From JADGRF01 sp036382515 (GTDB lineage: Bacteria; Myxococcota_A; Polyangia; Polyangiales; JAFGIB01), in contig DASVHQ010000424.1 of the NCBI GenBank assembly GCA_036382515.1, positions 1 to 22,464 of the forward strand: a stretch of 22,464 nt of DNA, in the 5' to 3' direction. Positions 6,876 to 15,064 of the stretch are shown here, in pieces; the stretch's first letter is position 1, and each line of letters begins with the position of its first letter. Below the pieces are notes generated by a model. That model did not search any database. It was not told where the DNA came from and saw nothing but the letters and a program-made list of their open reading frames with translations. Both the position numbers and the translations under genes were made by a program.

Positions 6876-7856
6876 GTGACAGCCCACTCCGCAAGCTCCA
6901 CCGCCACGAGCAGCACGCAGGCGTCATCGACCCCGTCCACCCCGTCCACCCAAAGCGGCGATTCGATCGACCGTTCAAAGGACGTGCTCGATCTGAGCAT
7001 CGTCATCCCTGCGTTCAACGAGGAAGGCGCGATCGCTGCCGAGGTCGACCACATCCACGAGGTCATGCGGCCCACGGGCCTGCGCTACGAAGTGATCGTG
7101 GTCGATGACGGCAGCCGCGATCGCACTTTCGAGATCGCCTCGCAGAAGGAATGTCTGGTGCTGCGTCAGCCGCAGAACCGTGGCTACGGTGCCGCGCTCA
7201 AGCGCGGCATCGCACGAGCGCGCGCAGACCTCGTGGTGATCACCGACGCCGACGGCACGTATCCCGCAGCCTCGATCCCCGAGCTGTACGCCAAGCGCAA
7301 CGAATACGACATGGTCGTGGGCTCACGCACCGGCGACGACGTGCACATTCCGCTGATTCGCCGGCCGGCCAAGTGGTTCTTGAATCGCCTGTCGTCGTAC
7401 CTGGTTGGCAGCCACATCCCCGACCTCAACTCGGGCCTGCGGCTGATGCGCAAGGCGCACGTCAAGCGCTACGCGCACATCTTGCCCAACGGCTTCTCGT
7501 TCACCACCACGATCACGCTCTCGCTGCTCAGCAACGGGCTGTCGGTGGCCTTCGTGCCCATCAACTACGCCAAGCGCGTGGGTGTCTCCAAGATCCGTCC
7601 GGGTCACGCTTACCAATTCTTGTTGCTGATCCTGCGCGTGATCGTGCTCTTCAACCCGCTCAAGGTATTTCTGCCTCTGGGCGCGGTTCCGTTCGTCATG
7701 GGCTTGGCCAAGATCGCCTACGACATCACCCTCGACAACCTCTCCGAGAGCGCGATCATGGGCATCCTGTCGGCGCTGCTGATCTGGTCGGTGGGTCTCT
7801 TGGCCGACCAGAACGCGCGGCTCAACCTCGATCGCGACGTCTGGGAAACCTCGTAA
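6876..7856 (+). CDS. Family 2 glycosyltransferase, DPM1/ArnC-like, with two C-terminal membrane helices
   Basis: About 326 residues. A Ser/Thr/Pro-rich N-terminus of about 38 residues precedes a GT-A domain: LSIVIPAFNEE (nucleotide-binding strand), VVDDGSRD (DDGS at about 77-80) and DADGTYP (DxD metal site at about 124-129). PDLNSGLRLM and the FSFTTTITL segment are typical of polyprenyl-phosphate sugar synthases. Two hydrophobic segments after about residue 240 would anchor it in the inner membrane. The family moves a sugar from a nucleotide donor to undecaprenyl or dolichyl phosphate. That suits the GT39-like protein 14 bases downstream, which would use such a lipid-linked sugar. The start is uncertain: GTG 6876 is chosen, TTG 6855 is possible, and neither has a good ribosome-binding site. 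Confidence 0.85.
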   Translation: MTAHSASSTATSSTQASSTPSTPSTQSGDSIDRSKDVLDLSIVIPAFNEEGAIAAEVDHIHEVMRPTGLRYEVIVVDDGSRDRTFEIASQKECLVLRQPQNRGYGAALKRGIARARADLVVITDADGTYPAASIPELYAKRNEYDMVVGSRTGDDVHIPLIRRPAKWFLNRLSSYLVGSHIPDLNSGLRLMRKAHVKRYAHILPNGFSFTTTITLSLLSNGLSVAFVPINYAKRVGVSKIRPGHAYQFLLLILRVIVLFNPLKVFLPLGAVPFVMGLAKIAYDITLDNLSESAIMGILSALLIWSVGLLADQNARLNLDRDVWETS

Positions 7857-7870
7857 GCGCGGGGCCGCTC

Positions 7871-9421
7871 ATGTCAGCTGCGACGCCAGCTCCCACGCAC
7901 GACGTGCCGCCGAGCGCAGGGCAGGGCGCCGACGCGGACGCAAGCGGTCCGTTCGCGCCGGGCCGCACGCGCAAGACGTTGCTCGGGCTGTGCGCCGCGG
8001 CACTGCTGCTTCGGCTGCTCGGTAAGCTGAACTCCGGGCTGTGGTACGACGAGATCTGGACGCTGGTCGACTTCGGCCGGCTGCCGTTCCTCAAGCTCGT
8101 CACCAGCTTCGGCACCGACAATAACCACCCGTTGTATTCGCTGCTGTCGTGGCTGTCGCTGCGCACGCTGGGCGAGAGCGCGTTCGCGCTACGCCTGCCG
8201 GCGCTGGTGTTCGGCGTGCTGTCGATCGGCGCGCTCTACGTCTACGCGCGCCGGGTCACCAATGAGAGCCAGGCGCTGATCGCCACGCTGCTCCTGACCA
8301 CCTCGTATCACCACGTGTGGTTTTCGCAGAACGCGCGCGGCTACACGCTCTTGCTCTTCTTCACGATCGCCAGCACGTACTTCTTCGAAGACTTGCTCGA
8401 TGGACGCTCGCGGCGTTCCATCTTCCCGTATGCGCTCACGCTCGCGCTCGGGACCTACTCCCATCTCACGGGCCTGTTCGTCGCCTTCGCGCACCTCGCG
8501 GTCTATGCGCACGTGCTGGCCTACGCGCACGAGCGCAAGGCGCGGCCTGCGTACGCGCGGCTGTGGCCACTGCAAGGGCTCGTGCTCGCGGGCGTCGTAT
8601 CGGTGCTGTTACATGCGCTGCTCCTGCGCGACATGATCGCCTTCTTCACCAAGCCCGGCGGCAGCCATGGGCATGTCACCAGCGCCTGGAGCTCGCCGTG
8701 GTGGACGATCGCCGAGGTGGCACGCAGCCTCGGCTTCGGTCTGTTTCCTGGACTTTTCGTGCTCGGCTCGGCCCTGCTCGTGCTCGTTGTAGGCTCGGTC
8801 AGCTACGCACGACAGAGCGTGCCGCGCCTCTTGCTCTTCCTTTTGCCCGGCGCGTTCGGTGTGGCCGCGATGCTCGCGCTCGGACGCAACCTGTGGCCGC
8901 GTTTCTTCTTCTTCCAGGCCGGCTTCATCTTGTTGATCGTGGTGCGGGGCCTCTCGGCCATCACCGGCTGGCTCGCGCGCGCCTCTGCCAACCCCAATCC
9001 CGAGCGTATCGAGCGCGGCCTATTCGCGCTGGCGATCGGCGTGCTCACGCTGGCCTGGCTCGCGATGCTGCCGCGCGCCTACTTCGTACCGAAACAAGAC
9101 TTCGAGGGCGCCATGCACTACGTGCAGGCCAACCGCAAGCCGGGGGAGGTGGTGCTCACCACCGGCCTCACCGTGCTGCCTTACCAGCGCTACTACCGCA
9201 CCGACTTCGTGCCCGTCGAGACGCTGGCCGAGCTCGACCACGCGCTGTCCACGAGCAGGGGCGCCTACGTGTTGCACACGCTGCCGACCTTTTTGGAAGC
9301 GCGCGTGCCCGAGCTCACGCAGGCGCTGGCGCAGCGTGGCCGTGAAGTGAAGCGATTCCGCGGAAGCGTGGGCGACGGCGACGTGATCGTGCTACGCCTG
9401 CCCGCCCCAGCGAAGGAGTGA
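7871..9421 (+). CDS. GT39/ArnT-like integral membrane glycosyltransferase (GT-C)
   Basis: About 516 residues. After roughly 34 low-complexity residues comes a polytopic protein with about ten hydrophobic segments. The first external loop holds LWYDEIWTL (D60-E61), the acidic catalytic motif of GT-C enzymes, followed by NNHPLYSLL (H86) and FSQNARGYTLLLFF; this arrangement is characteristic of GT39/PMT and ArnT-like transferases. A soluble domain of about 110 residues lies at the C-terminus. Such enzymes transfer a sugar from a polyprenyl phosphate to a protein or lipid on the outer face of the inner membrane. The ATG is 14 bases after the GT2 stop, without a clear ribosome-binding site, so coupling is likely. 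The acceptor is unknown. Confidence 0.82.
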   Translation: MSAATPAPTHDVPPSAGQGADADASGPFAPGRTRKTLLGLCAAALLLRLLGKLNSGLWYDEIWTLVDFGRLPFLKLVTSFGTDNNHPLYSLLSWLSLRTLGESAFALRLPALVFGVLSIGALYVYARRVTNESQALIATLLLTTSYHHVWFSQNARGYTLLLFFTIASTYFFEDLLDGRSRRSIFPYALTLALGTYSHLTGLFVAFAHLAVYAHVLAYAHERKARPAYARLWPLQGLVLAGVVSVLLHALLLRDMIAFFTKPGGSHGHVTSAWSSPWWTIAEVARSLGFGLFPGLFVLGSALLVLVVGSVSYARQSVPRLLLFLLPGAFGVAAMLALGRNLWPRFFFFQAGFILLIVVRGLSAITGWLARASANPNPERIERGLFALAIGVLTLAWLAMLPRAYFVPKQDFEGAMHYVQANRKPGEVVLTTGLTVLPYQRYYRTDFVPVETLAELDHALSTSRGAYVLHTLPTFLEARVPELTQALAQRGREVKRFRGSVGDGDVIVLRLPAPAKE

Positions 9422-9424
9422 GCC

Positions 9425-10831
9425 GTGAGCGAGCCGCATGTCGTGATTCTCGGGGGTGGACCGGCCGGTGTCGGTGCCGCGTACAAGCTACGCAAGCTCG
9501 GCCGCGGCCGCGCCACGCTGATCGAAGCCAAGCCCGAGCTGGGCGGCAATGCGGGCAGCTTCGAGCACGAGGGCTTTCACCTCGACTACGGCAGCCATCG
9601 GCTGCATCACGCGACCGAGCCCGAGATCCTGGCCGACATCCGGTCGATGCTCGGCGACGACCTGAAAGACCGCCCGCGCAACGGCCGCATCCGGCTGCGT
9701 GGCAAGTGGGTGAAGTTCCCGCTGCGCGGCTCCGACTTGCTGCTGCGCCTCGACAAGGCGTTCGCGTTCGGCGCTGCGCGTGACATGGCGCTGCGCTCGC
9801 TGCCGCTCGGCAAGGACGAGGGCGATACGTTCGCCTCGGTGCTGCGCGCCAAGCTCGGCCCCACGATCTGCGATCACTTCTACTACCCGTACGCGCGCAA
9901 GCTCTGGGGTTACGAGCCGAGCGAGCTGTCGGGCATCCAGGCGCAGCGGCGCGTCTCGGCCAACTCGTTCGCCAAGCTGCTCAAGAAGGTGGTCAAGCCC
10001 ACGGGCGGCGGCAAGTTCTTCTATCCGAAGCAAGGCTTCGGGCAGATCAGCGAAGCCTACGGCAAGGCGGCGCAGGATCTCGGCGCAGAGCTGCTGCGTG
10101 AGCACAAGGTCGAGCGTCTTTTGCGTCCGGCACAGCCGGGTGGTCGCTTCGTGGTCGAGGTCAGCTGCGGCAGCGAGCGCAGGCAGATCGAAGCCGACCA
10201 CGTGCTCTCCACGCTGCCGGTGCCGCTTTTGGCTCGCATCATGGAGCCTGGCGCACCGGCGCACGTGCTCGAGGCGGCCAAGCACATCGACTACCGCGCG
10301 ATGATCCTCGTCTACCTCGAGCTCGACGTCGATCAATTCACCACGACCGACGCGCACTACTTCCCCGAAGAGAACGTGCGCATGACGCGGCTGTCGGAGC
10401 CGAAGAACTACTTCGGGCACAGCGAGCCCAAGGGCCGCACCGTGCTCTGCGCCGAGGTGCCGTGCTCGGCCGACGAAGCGCTGTGGTCGATGGACGACGC
10501 AGCACTCGGTCAGATGGTGGTGGACGACATCCGCCGCGTCGAGCTGCCGCTCGGTCGCCCGCCCGTGCGCGTGTTCGCGCGCCGGCTGCGCCAGGCCTAC
10601 CCGATCTACCTCAATGGTTACGAGAAGCCGCTGGCCGTGCTCGATGAGTGGGCCAGCTCGATCCCCGGCTTCACCAGTTACGGCCGGCAGGGCCTGTTTG
10701 CGCACGACAACACGCATCACGCGCTCTTCATGGCGTACTGCGCGGTGGACTGCCTACAAGACGGCCGCTTCGACGAAGCCAAGTGGCGCGGCTACCGCGA
10801 AGTGTTCAAGACCCACGTGGTCGAGGACTGA
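9425..10831 (+). CDS. FAD-dependent amine oxidase / protoporphyrinogen oxidase-like oxidoreductase
   Basis: A 468-residue flavoprotein. HVVILGGGPAGVGAAYKLRK (GxGxxG at 10-15) binds the ADP part of FAD, an acidic residue follows at about E34 (ATLIEAKPELGGNAG), and LDYGSHRLHH is the conserved segment after it. The C-terminal GLFAHDNTHHALFMA sits where this superfamily contacts the flavin. Similar proteins labelled protoporphyrinogen oxidase-like or UDP-galactopyranose mutase-like occur in polysaccharide clusters, often without a proven reaction. The GTG start is three bases after the GT39 stop, with GAAGGAG eight bases upstream, so it is in the same operon. A role in modifying the cluster's sugar or lipid is inferred from position only; heme synthesis is less likely because no hem genes are near. 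Confidence 0.8.
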   Translation: MSEPHVVILGGGPAGVGAAYKLRKLGRGRATLIEAKPELGGNAGSFEHEGFHLDYGSHRLHHATEPEILADIRSMLGDDLKDRPRNGRIRLRGKWVKFPLRGSDLLLRLDKAFAFGAARDMALRSLPLGKDEGDTFASVLRAKLGPTICDHFYYPYARKLWGYEPSELSGIQAQRRVSANSFAKLLKKVVKPTGGGKFFYPKQGFGQISEAYGKAAQDLGAELLREHKVERLLRPAQPGGRFVVEVSCGSERRQIEADHVLSTLPVPLLARIMEPGAPAHVLEAAKHIDYRAMILVYLELDVDQFTTTDAHYFPEENVRMTRLSEPKNYFGHSEPKGRTVLCAEVPCSADEALWSMDDAALGQMVVDDIRRVELPLGRPPVRVFARRLRQAYPIYLNGYEKPLAVLDEWASSIPGFTSYGRQGLFAHDNTHHALFMAYCAVDCLQDGRFDEAKWRGYREVFKTHVVED

Positions 10832-10855
10832 TTCGCTTTCGGCGCTTCGCCGCGG

Positions 10856-10861
10856 TATGTT
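10856..10861 (+). promoter_or_regulatory. candidate -10 for the S74-domain lipoprotein gene
   Basis: TATGTT preceded by CGCGG lies in the 56-base gap after the flavoprotein gene. Transcription would start near 10869, leaving about 19 bases of leader that include the ribosome-binding site GGAGGTGG before the ATG at 10888. No clear -35 is seen. Confidence 0.3.
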
Positions 10862-10887
10862 CCAGCGGTCGCAGGGTGGAGGTGGCT

Positions 10888-11904
10888 ATGCGTCGCAACG
10901 AGCTGTGGTCCCTGGCTGCGGGTCTTTTCGTGTGTGCGCTGGCCGGCTGTCCGGGTGCCAAGCAGCACGGCGTGCTCGGCGGCAGTGATGGCGGCGGCAG
11001 CCAGGTGAGCGCGGGCAGCTCGGCGTCCGGTGGATCGGGTGCCGGCGCTGCGGGTACGGCCGCGGCGGGCCACGGCGGCGGTGCGGCTGCGGGTACCGGT
11101 GCAACAGTCCACGATGCGGGGTCACCTGCTGCTGATGGCGGCGCAGCCACGCCTTCTGACGGAGGCGCTTACGGCGGTGGTTGTGTGCGCGGCGGTTGCT
11201 CGAATGAGCTGTGCAGCGAGGCTTCCGCGGACCCGCTCGTGAGCGACTGCCTGTTCCGGCCGGAGTATGCCTGCTACCAGAAAGCCAGCTGCGCGCGACA
11301 GGCCAGCGGCAGCTGCGGCTTCACGCAGACCCAAGCGCTCACCGATTGTCTGGCGCAGGCGAAGGGCGATGCGGGCGGCGCCGCGACGGGGCTGCTCTGG
11401 TACGAGACCTGTGGCGCGCCGGTCTGCAAGGCGACACCCGTGGATGATCCAAGCGTCGCCAATTGCACCACCGAGAAAGCTGGCGCGGCGTGCACCACCA
11501 GCGGCGTCAAGTGTGACCTCGTCAACGGTTGCAGCAGCATGCTCTTGTGCACCAGCACCGACCCCAAGGCGCACAGCTGCCCGAGGTCGCGAGCGCGCTA
11601 CAAGCAGGACATCGCGTATCTGAGCACCGAGCAGCGCCAGCGCGTGTACCGCGACCTGCTCACGATCCCGCTCGCCTCGTACGAGTACAAGGATGATCCG
11701 AAGGCCACGCCGCAGCTGGGCTTCATCCTGGAAGATGTGGAGCCGAGCCCCGCCACGCGTGGCGATCACGTGAACCTCTACGGTTACCTCAGCATGGCGG
11801 TCGCCGCGGTTCAGGTGCAGGCGCAAGAGATCGAGGCACTCAAGCGCGAGGTCGAGGCGCTGCGCATGCACACGCATGGCGCCGCCACCAGCTGCGAGCC
11901 GTAG
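10888..11904 (+). CDS. Lipoprotein with eight-cysteine cluster and C-terminal peptidase S74-like (intramolecular chaperone) domain
   Basis: A 338-residue protein. A signal peptide ends in a lipobox, LAGC (Cys21). Residues 30-95 are a Gly/Ala/Ser linker. Residues 99-154 contain exactly eight cysteines (99, 104, 109, 121, 129, 135, 143, 154) in a pattern like the eight-cysteine-cluster proteins of myxobacteria. A second segment has eight more (175, 180, 193, 202, 209, 215, 221, 231). Residues 234-327 resemble the S74 tail-spike chaperone domain: SRARYKQDIAYL, then LASYEYKDD, QLGFILEDVEPSP, LYGYLSMAVAAVQVQAQEIE and a coiled-coil end. S234 and K239 keep the Ser-x4-Lys spacing of the autocleavage dyad. 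If active, the protein would cut before S234, releasing about 105 residues. GGAGGTGG before the ATG supports the start. The biological role is unknown; a cell-surface fibre or adhesin part is a guess. Confidence 0.78.
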   Translation: MRRNELWSLAAGLFVCALAGCPGAKQHGVLGGSDGGGSQVSAGSSASGGSGAGAAGTAAAGHGGGAAAGTGATVHDAGSPAADGGAATPSDGGAYGGGCVRGGCSNELCSEASADPLVSDCLFRPEYACYQKASCARQASGSCGFTQTQALTDCLAQAKGDAGGAATGLLWYETCGAPVCKATPVDDPSVANCTTEKAGAACTTSGVKCDLVNGCSSMLLCTSTDPKAHSCPRSRARYKQDIAYLSTEQRQRVYRDLLTIPLASYEYKDDPKATPQLGFILEDVEPSPATRGDHVNLYGYLSMAVAAVQVQAQEIEALKREVEALRMHTHGAATSCEP

Positions 11905-11929
11905 CGCCAGAGCGAAGCGGGCCGCGCGC

Positions 11930-13531
11930 TCAAGCCGGCGGGTGTCGACGCTCGGCGCGCGCGCCGAGCTGCCAGATCCCGATGCACGCGCCGAGCACCA
12001 GCAGCAAGAGCACGCCCGGCAAGAGCGGCCCTTTGACCAGCGGAGTCTGCGCGGTCTGCCCGAGCACCGTGAGCCACGGCAGCTGCACACCTTCGTGCAC
12101 GATGCGCTGATACGCCACGGGAATCGGTGTTTCGGTGAGCTCGGCACGCCAGTAACCAGGCAGGGCGAGCTCGGAGATGTGCTGCGCCTGCGCCGTGTCG
12201 CGCAGGTTCTTCTCGGTATCGTTCACCTCGCGCGTCATGCACAGCACGAGCGAGTGCGCCACGGCCAGCACGCTCAGCAGCATGAGCACGCGGGGCTTGT
12301 AGTGCGCCAGCTGGTCGCAAGCCTGCAGGAAGATGAAGGGCACCAGCACCACGAGGTAGCGACAGCCGGTGTTGAACTGCATGAGCGAGTAGCGGTTGCC
12401 CGCGCAAAACAGGAGAAAGAGCGCGATCAGCACCACGAACATGCGGCGCTCGCGGTGTGGCACCACGAGCTCGGCGTCGGGCCTCGTCCCCACCGGCCAC
12501 AGGCCCAGCAGCAAGATCGGCCCGAAGGTGTAGAGGCCCCAGCCTGGTGAGACGAGGTTCTTGATGAAGATCTCGACGCTCGGCGCGCCCATGCCGCGCA
12601 CGCCCTCATCGGTGAAGTTGGCGGCTTTCATCACGAACTGTGCAGGCGTGAAGGGTGAACCGAACTGCGACCACTGACTCCACAAGAGAAAAGCGAGGCC
12701 CGGCACGCCGCCCGCGAGGATCGCGAGGCTGCTGCGCAGCGCGCTCAAAGGCCCGGCAGCGCGCGTGCGGTTCCACAGGAAGTAAACCGCCACCACGGTC
12801 GGTGGTATCAGGCCCGCGTAGTCGAGGGCGAACGCGGTGCCGAGCAAGAGCCCCGCGCCCAGGCGGCGGCGCAGCGTGGGCGCGTACGGCAGGCCCGGCG
12901 CTTCGTACAGGCACAGAAATGCACCGAACGTCGCCGCCATCAGCAGCAGGTTTTGGCTCAGGTGCGCCATGCGATAGAACACGGGCGTGCCGAACGCGAA
13001 GAGCAGTGCCAGCCACACCGCGCGTGTACGTTCGACGCCACGCGACAGCAAGAAGCCGTACAGCAGCACCACGCACAGCGCGCCCAGCGGCGCCATCAAG
13101 CACACCGAGGTGATCACCGTGGCCGCACCGAAGCGCAGGTCTTTGCCGGCGAGCTTCACCTTGCGGAACATCTCGCGGCGGTTTTCGTACTTGGTGGTGT
13201 ACTGCGTGTCGACCTCACCGTGGCTCTGCGCGAGCACGGCCTTGCTGTGGCGCTCGAGCGCGTTCAGCACGGGATCGAAGACGAAGAGCGGCAGCGCGGC
13301 GAACAGCGAGGTCGCGACGTTGTTGTTGATGTAGCTGTGGCCGTCCTTGTAGACGAAGATGTCCGCGTGCCAGCCCTGGTATTGGTCGACGCGAAAGTTG
13401 CCATGCTCGACCAGTGCGAACGCCGGGTAATGCTCGCGCACCACGTTGGTGGCGAAGAACGCGCAATACACCACGAAGCACACGAGGAAGATGCGCGTCT
13501 GCAGCGAGCGCAGGAACGTCATGGGCTTCAT
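11930..13531 (-). CDS. Polytopic membrane protein, possibly GT-C type glycosyltransferase
   Basis: A 533-residue protein with at least ten hydrophobic segments, an N-terminal membrane helix and a large first loop (about residues 32-130). That loop contains FVYKDGHSYINNNVATSLFA and a charged stretch, and the motifs FYRMAHLSQNLLL and PGWGLYTFGPILLLGLWP follow later. A long first extracytoplasmic loop plus many helices fits GT-C-like membrane transferases, but I see no unmistakable catalytic motif, so the function stays open. The ATG at 13531 overlaps the M16 peptidase stop by four bases (ATGA), which implies translational coupling. It is the last gene of the leftward operon ppiD-like, M16, membrane protein. 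Its end is 25 bases from the convergent S74 lipoprotein gene, and I see no clear terminator between them. Confidence 0.65.
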   Translation of the reverse strand: MKPMTFLRSLQTRIFLVCFVVYCAFFATNVVREHYPAFALVEHGNFRVDQYQGWHADIFVYKDGHSYINNNVATSLFAALPLFVFDPVLNALERHSKAVLAQSHGEVDTQYTTKYENRREMFRKVKLAGKDLRFGAATVITSVCLMAPLGALCVVLLYGFLLSRGVERTRAVWLALLFAFGTPVFYRMAHLSQNLLLMAATFGAFLCLYEAPGLPYAPTLRRRLGAGLLLGTAFALDYAGLIPPTVVAVYFLWNRTRAAGPLSALRSSLAILAGGVPGLAFLLWSQWSQFGSPFTPAQFVMKAANFTDEGVRGMGAPSVEIFIKNLVSPGWGLYTFGPILLLGLWPVGTRPDAELVVPHRERRMFVVLIALFLLFCAGNRYSLMQFNTGCRYLVVLVPFIFLQACDQLAHYKPRVLMLLSVLAVAHSLVLCMTREVNDTEKNLRDTAQAQHISELALPGYWRAELTETPIPVAYQRIVHEGVQLPWLTVLGQTAQTPLVKGPLLPGVLLLLVLGACIGIWQLGARAERRHPPA

Positions 13532-15054
13532 GAGCGCGCGTGCCTGCGGCGCGTGCTCGCGGCGGGCCCGAGCGCCGACAGCGCGCGTTTCACCTGCTCA
13601 CGCTGGCCGCGGCTGAGCGCGCCCACCGTGACCGCGTGCAGGCGCGGGCGCTGCAAGATCTCGCGTGCCACCGCGCGCAGCTGGGCCGCCGTGGTGCTCT
13701 GCACCTGCTGTCGCAACGCGCCGAGGTGGCCCTCCTGGCCGAGCAGCGCGCGCTGACCGTAGTGCGCGCACATCGCCTGCGCGTCGTCGAGGATCGCCTC
13801 GAGCTGCCACTGGTAGCGGCGCTTGGCCTTGTCGAGCTCGTGCTTGCTCACCGGCCGATCGGCTAGCTCGGCAAGCAGGCGCAGCGCGTTGCGCATGAAC
13901 ACGGGCACCTTGCTGTGCTCCACGGCCGCGCCGACATCGAGCACGCCGCACTCCTCGTAAGGCTCGAGCGTGGCGAACACCTCGTACGCCAGGCCCAGCT
14001 CCTCGCAGATGCGTCGGTGCAGGCGCGTGCTCATGCCGTCGTCGAGCACGCGCACCAGCAGCTCGAGCGCCAGGTAGCGCGGATCGCGCGCGCCGAAGGT
14101 CGAAAACGACAGGCGCACGTCGGTCTGCGGACCGGGGCTGTCGACGCAGTGCAGCCCGCCCTCGTCAGCTGCGGGGTGGGCGGGCAGCGCCGGCACGATC
14201 ACGCCGGAGGGCAGGCCTCCGAGATGCCTGAGCGCCGCGCGCGACACCGTATGCTCGTCCACCGCGCCGGCCACGCACAACACCATGTTGTTGGCCACGT
14301 AGTAGCGGCGCATGTGGTTGCGCAGGTCGGCCTCGGCGAAGCGCTCCAGGTTGTGCAGACCACCGGTGATGGTCGAGCCCAGCGGGTGCGTGCCGAAGAT
14401 CAGCTGGCGCGAAAGGTTGTCGGGGTCGACCTCGCGGCCGCCCTCGTCGAGGTACTCGAGGATCTCCTCGCGCACGATGCGCTTCTCGACGGCCAGCTCC
14501 GCGAAGCTCGGGCGCGCGAACAGCTCACCCAGGATCGCGATGCTGCGCTCCACGTTCGCGGGTGGCAGCGAGACCTCGAACAGCGTGGAGTCCGTGTGGG
14601 TCGCGCCGTGCAGCGTGCCGCCCAGCTCTTCGATCTCGCGGTTGAGCAGGTACGCCGAAGGGTAGCGCGCACAGCCGCGGAACAGCATGTGCTCGAGCAG
14701 GTGTGAGAGGCCGCTGTCGCGTGCGCTCTCGTGGCGCGCGCCGACCTTCACGAACACCGCGACGCTGGCGGTGTGCAGGTGCGCTTGCGGCACCGTGATC
14801 ACGCGCAGCCCATTGGGCAGCGCCGAGCGATGCACCAGGTGCCCCGGTTGCGAGAACAGCGAGCGGCTAGCTCGGTCAGCGTCGCGCTCGCTGTCGGTCA
14901 ACGAGAGCTCGGCCTGCCGCGCCGCGCCGCCGCGCTTGGCTGCGCCCGACTCGCGCTCCACCACGCCGCTGCGCGCCCGACCGCGCGTCGCTGCGCCGGT
15001 CTTCACCGTGGCCGCGCCGCGGCCGCTTCCGCCTACCACGGTCCCCCGGCGCAT
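13528..15054 (-). CDS. M16 family zinc metallopeptidase (pitrilysin/processing-peptidase type)
   Basis: A 508-residue protein. The inverted zinc motif HLLEH (H118, E121, H122) sits in SGLSHLLEHMLFRG, and the third zinc ligand is about 75 residues later at E197 in VREEILEYLDE. The second half, from about residue 290, is the inactive M16_C-like domain (DVRLSFSTFGARDPRYLALELL; the RICEELGLAYEVFA loop). The size of the core fits the single-unit bacterial peptidases related to mitochondrial processing peptidase. The first 70 residues are a basic Arg/Gly/Ala-rich extension with no visible signal peptide or lipobox, unusual for a gene in an envelope operon. The ATG at 15054 is supported by AAGGAG seven bases upstream. 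It lies ten bases after the PpiD-like gene, and its stop overlaps the next start. Confidence 0.88.
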   Translation of the reverse strand: MRRGTVVGGSGRGAATVKTGAATRGRARSGVVERESGAAKRGGAARQAELSLTDSERDADRASRSLFSQPGHLVHRSALPNGLRVITVPQAHLHTASVAVFVKVGARHESARDSGLSHLLEHMLFRGCARYPSAYLLNREIEELGGTLHGATHTDSTLFEVSLPPANVERSIAILGELFARPSFAELAVEKRIVREEILEYLDEGGREVDPDNLSRQLIFGTHPLGSTITGGLHNLERFAEADLRNHMRRYYVANNMVLCVAGAVDEHTVSRAALRHLGGLPSGVIVPALPAHPAADEGGLHCVDSPGPQTDVRLSFSTFGARDPRYLALELLVRVLDDGMSTRLHRRICEELGLAYEVFATLEPYEECGVLDVGAAVEHSKVPVFMRNALRLLAELADRPVSKHELDKAKRRYQWQLEAILDDAQAMCAHYGQRALLGQEGHLGALRQQVQSTTAAQLRAVAREILQRPRLHAVTVGALSRGQREQVKRALSALGPAASTRRRHARS

Positions 15055-15064
15055 GCTCGGCTCC

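Noticed and set aside
6890..6960. Short repeats (CCCCGTCCAC) in the GT2 N-terminus as a regulatory repeat
   Set aside because: They simply encode the Ser/Thr/Pro-rich linker and number only two or three copies.
5758..6978. 406-codon minus-strand frame opposite the epimerase gene
   Set aside because: Mirror frame of the SDR gene; long only because of high GC.
9488..10720. 410-codon minus-strand frame opposite the flavoprotein gene
   Set aside because: Shadow of a gene with a clear FAD motif; no signal or domain in it.
9425..10831. Naming the flavoprotein hemG/hemY (protoporphyrinogen oxidase)
   Set aside because: The superfamily is clear, but it sits in a glycan operon without heme genes, and no motif decides the reaction.
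10888..11904. Prophage tail fibre as the origin of the S74-like protein
   Set aside because: It has a lipobox and a myxobacterial-type linker, and no phage structural, integrase or lysis genes are in the window.
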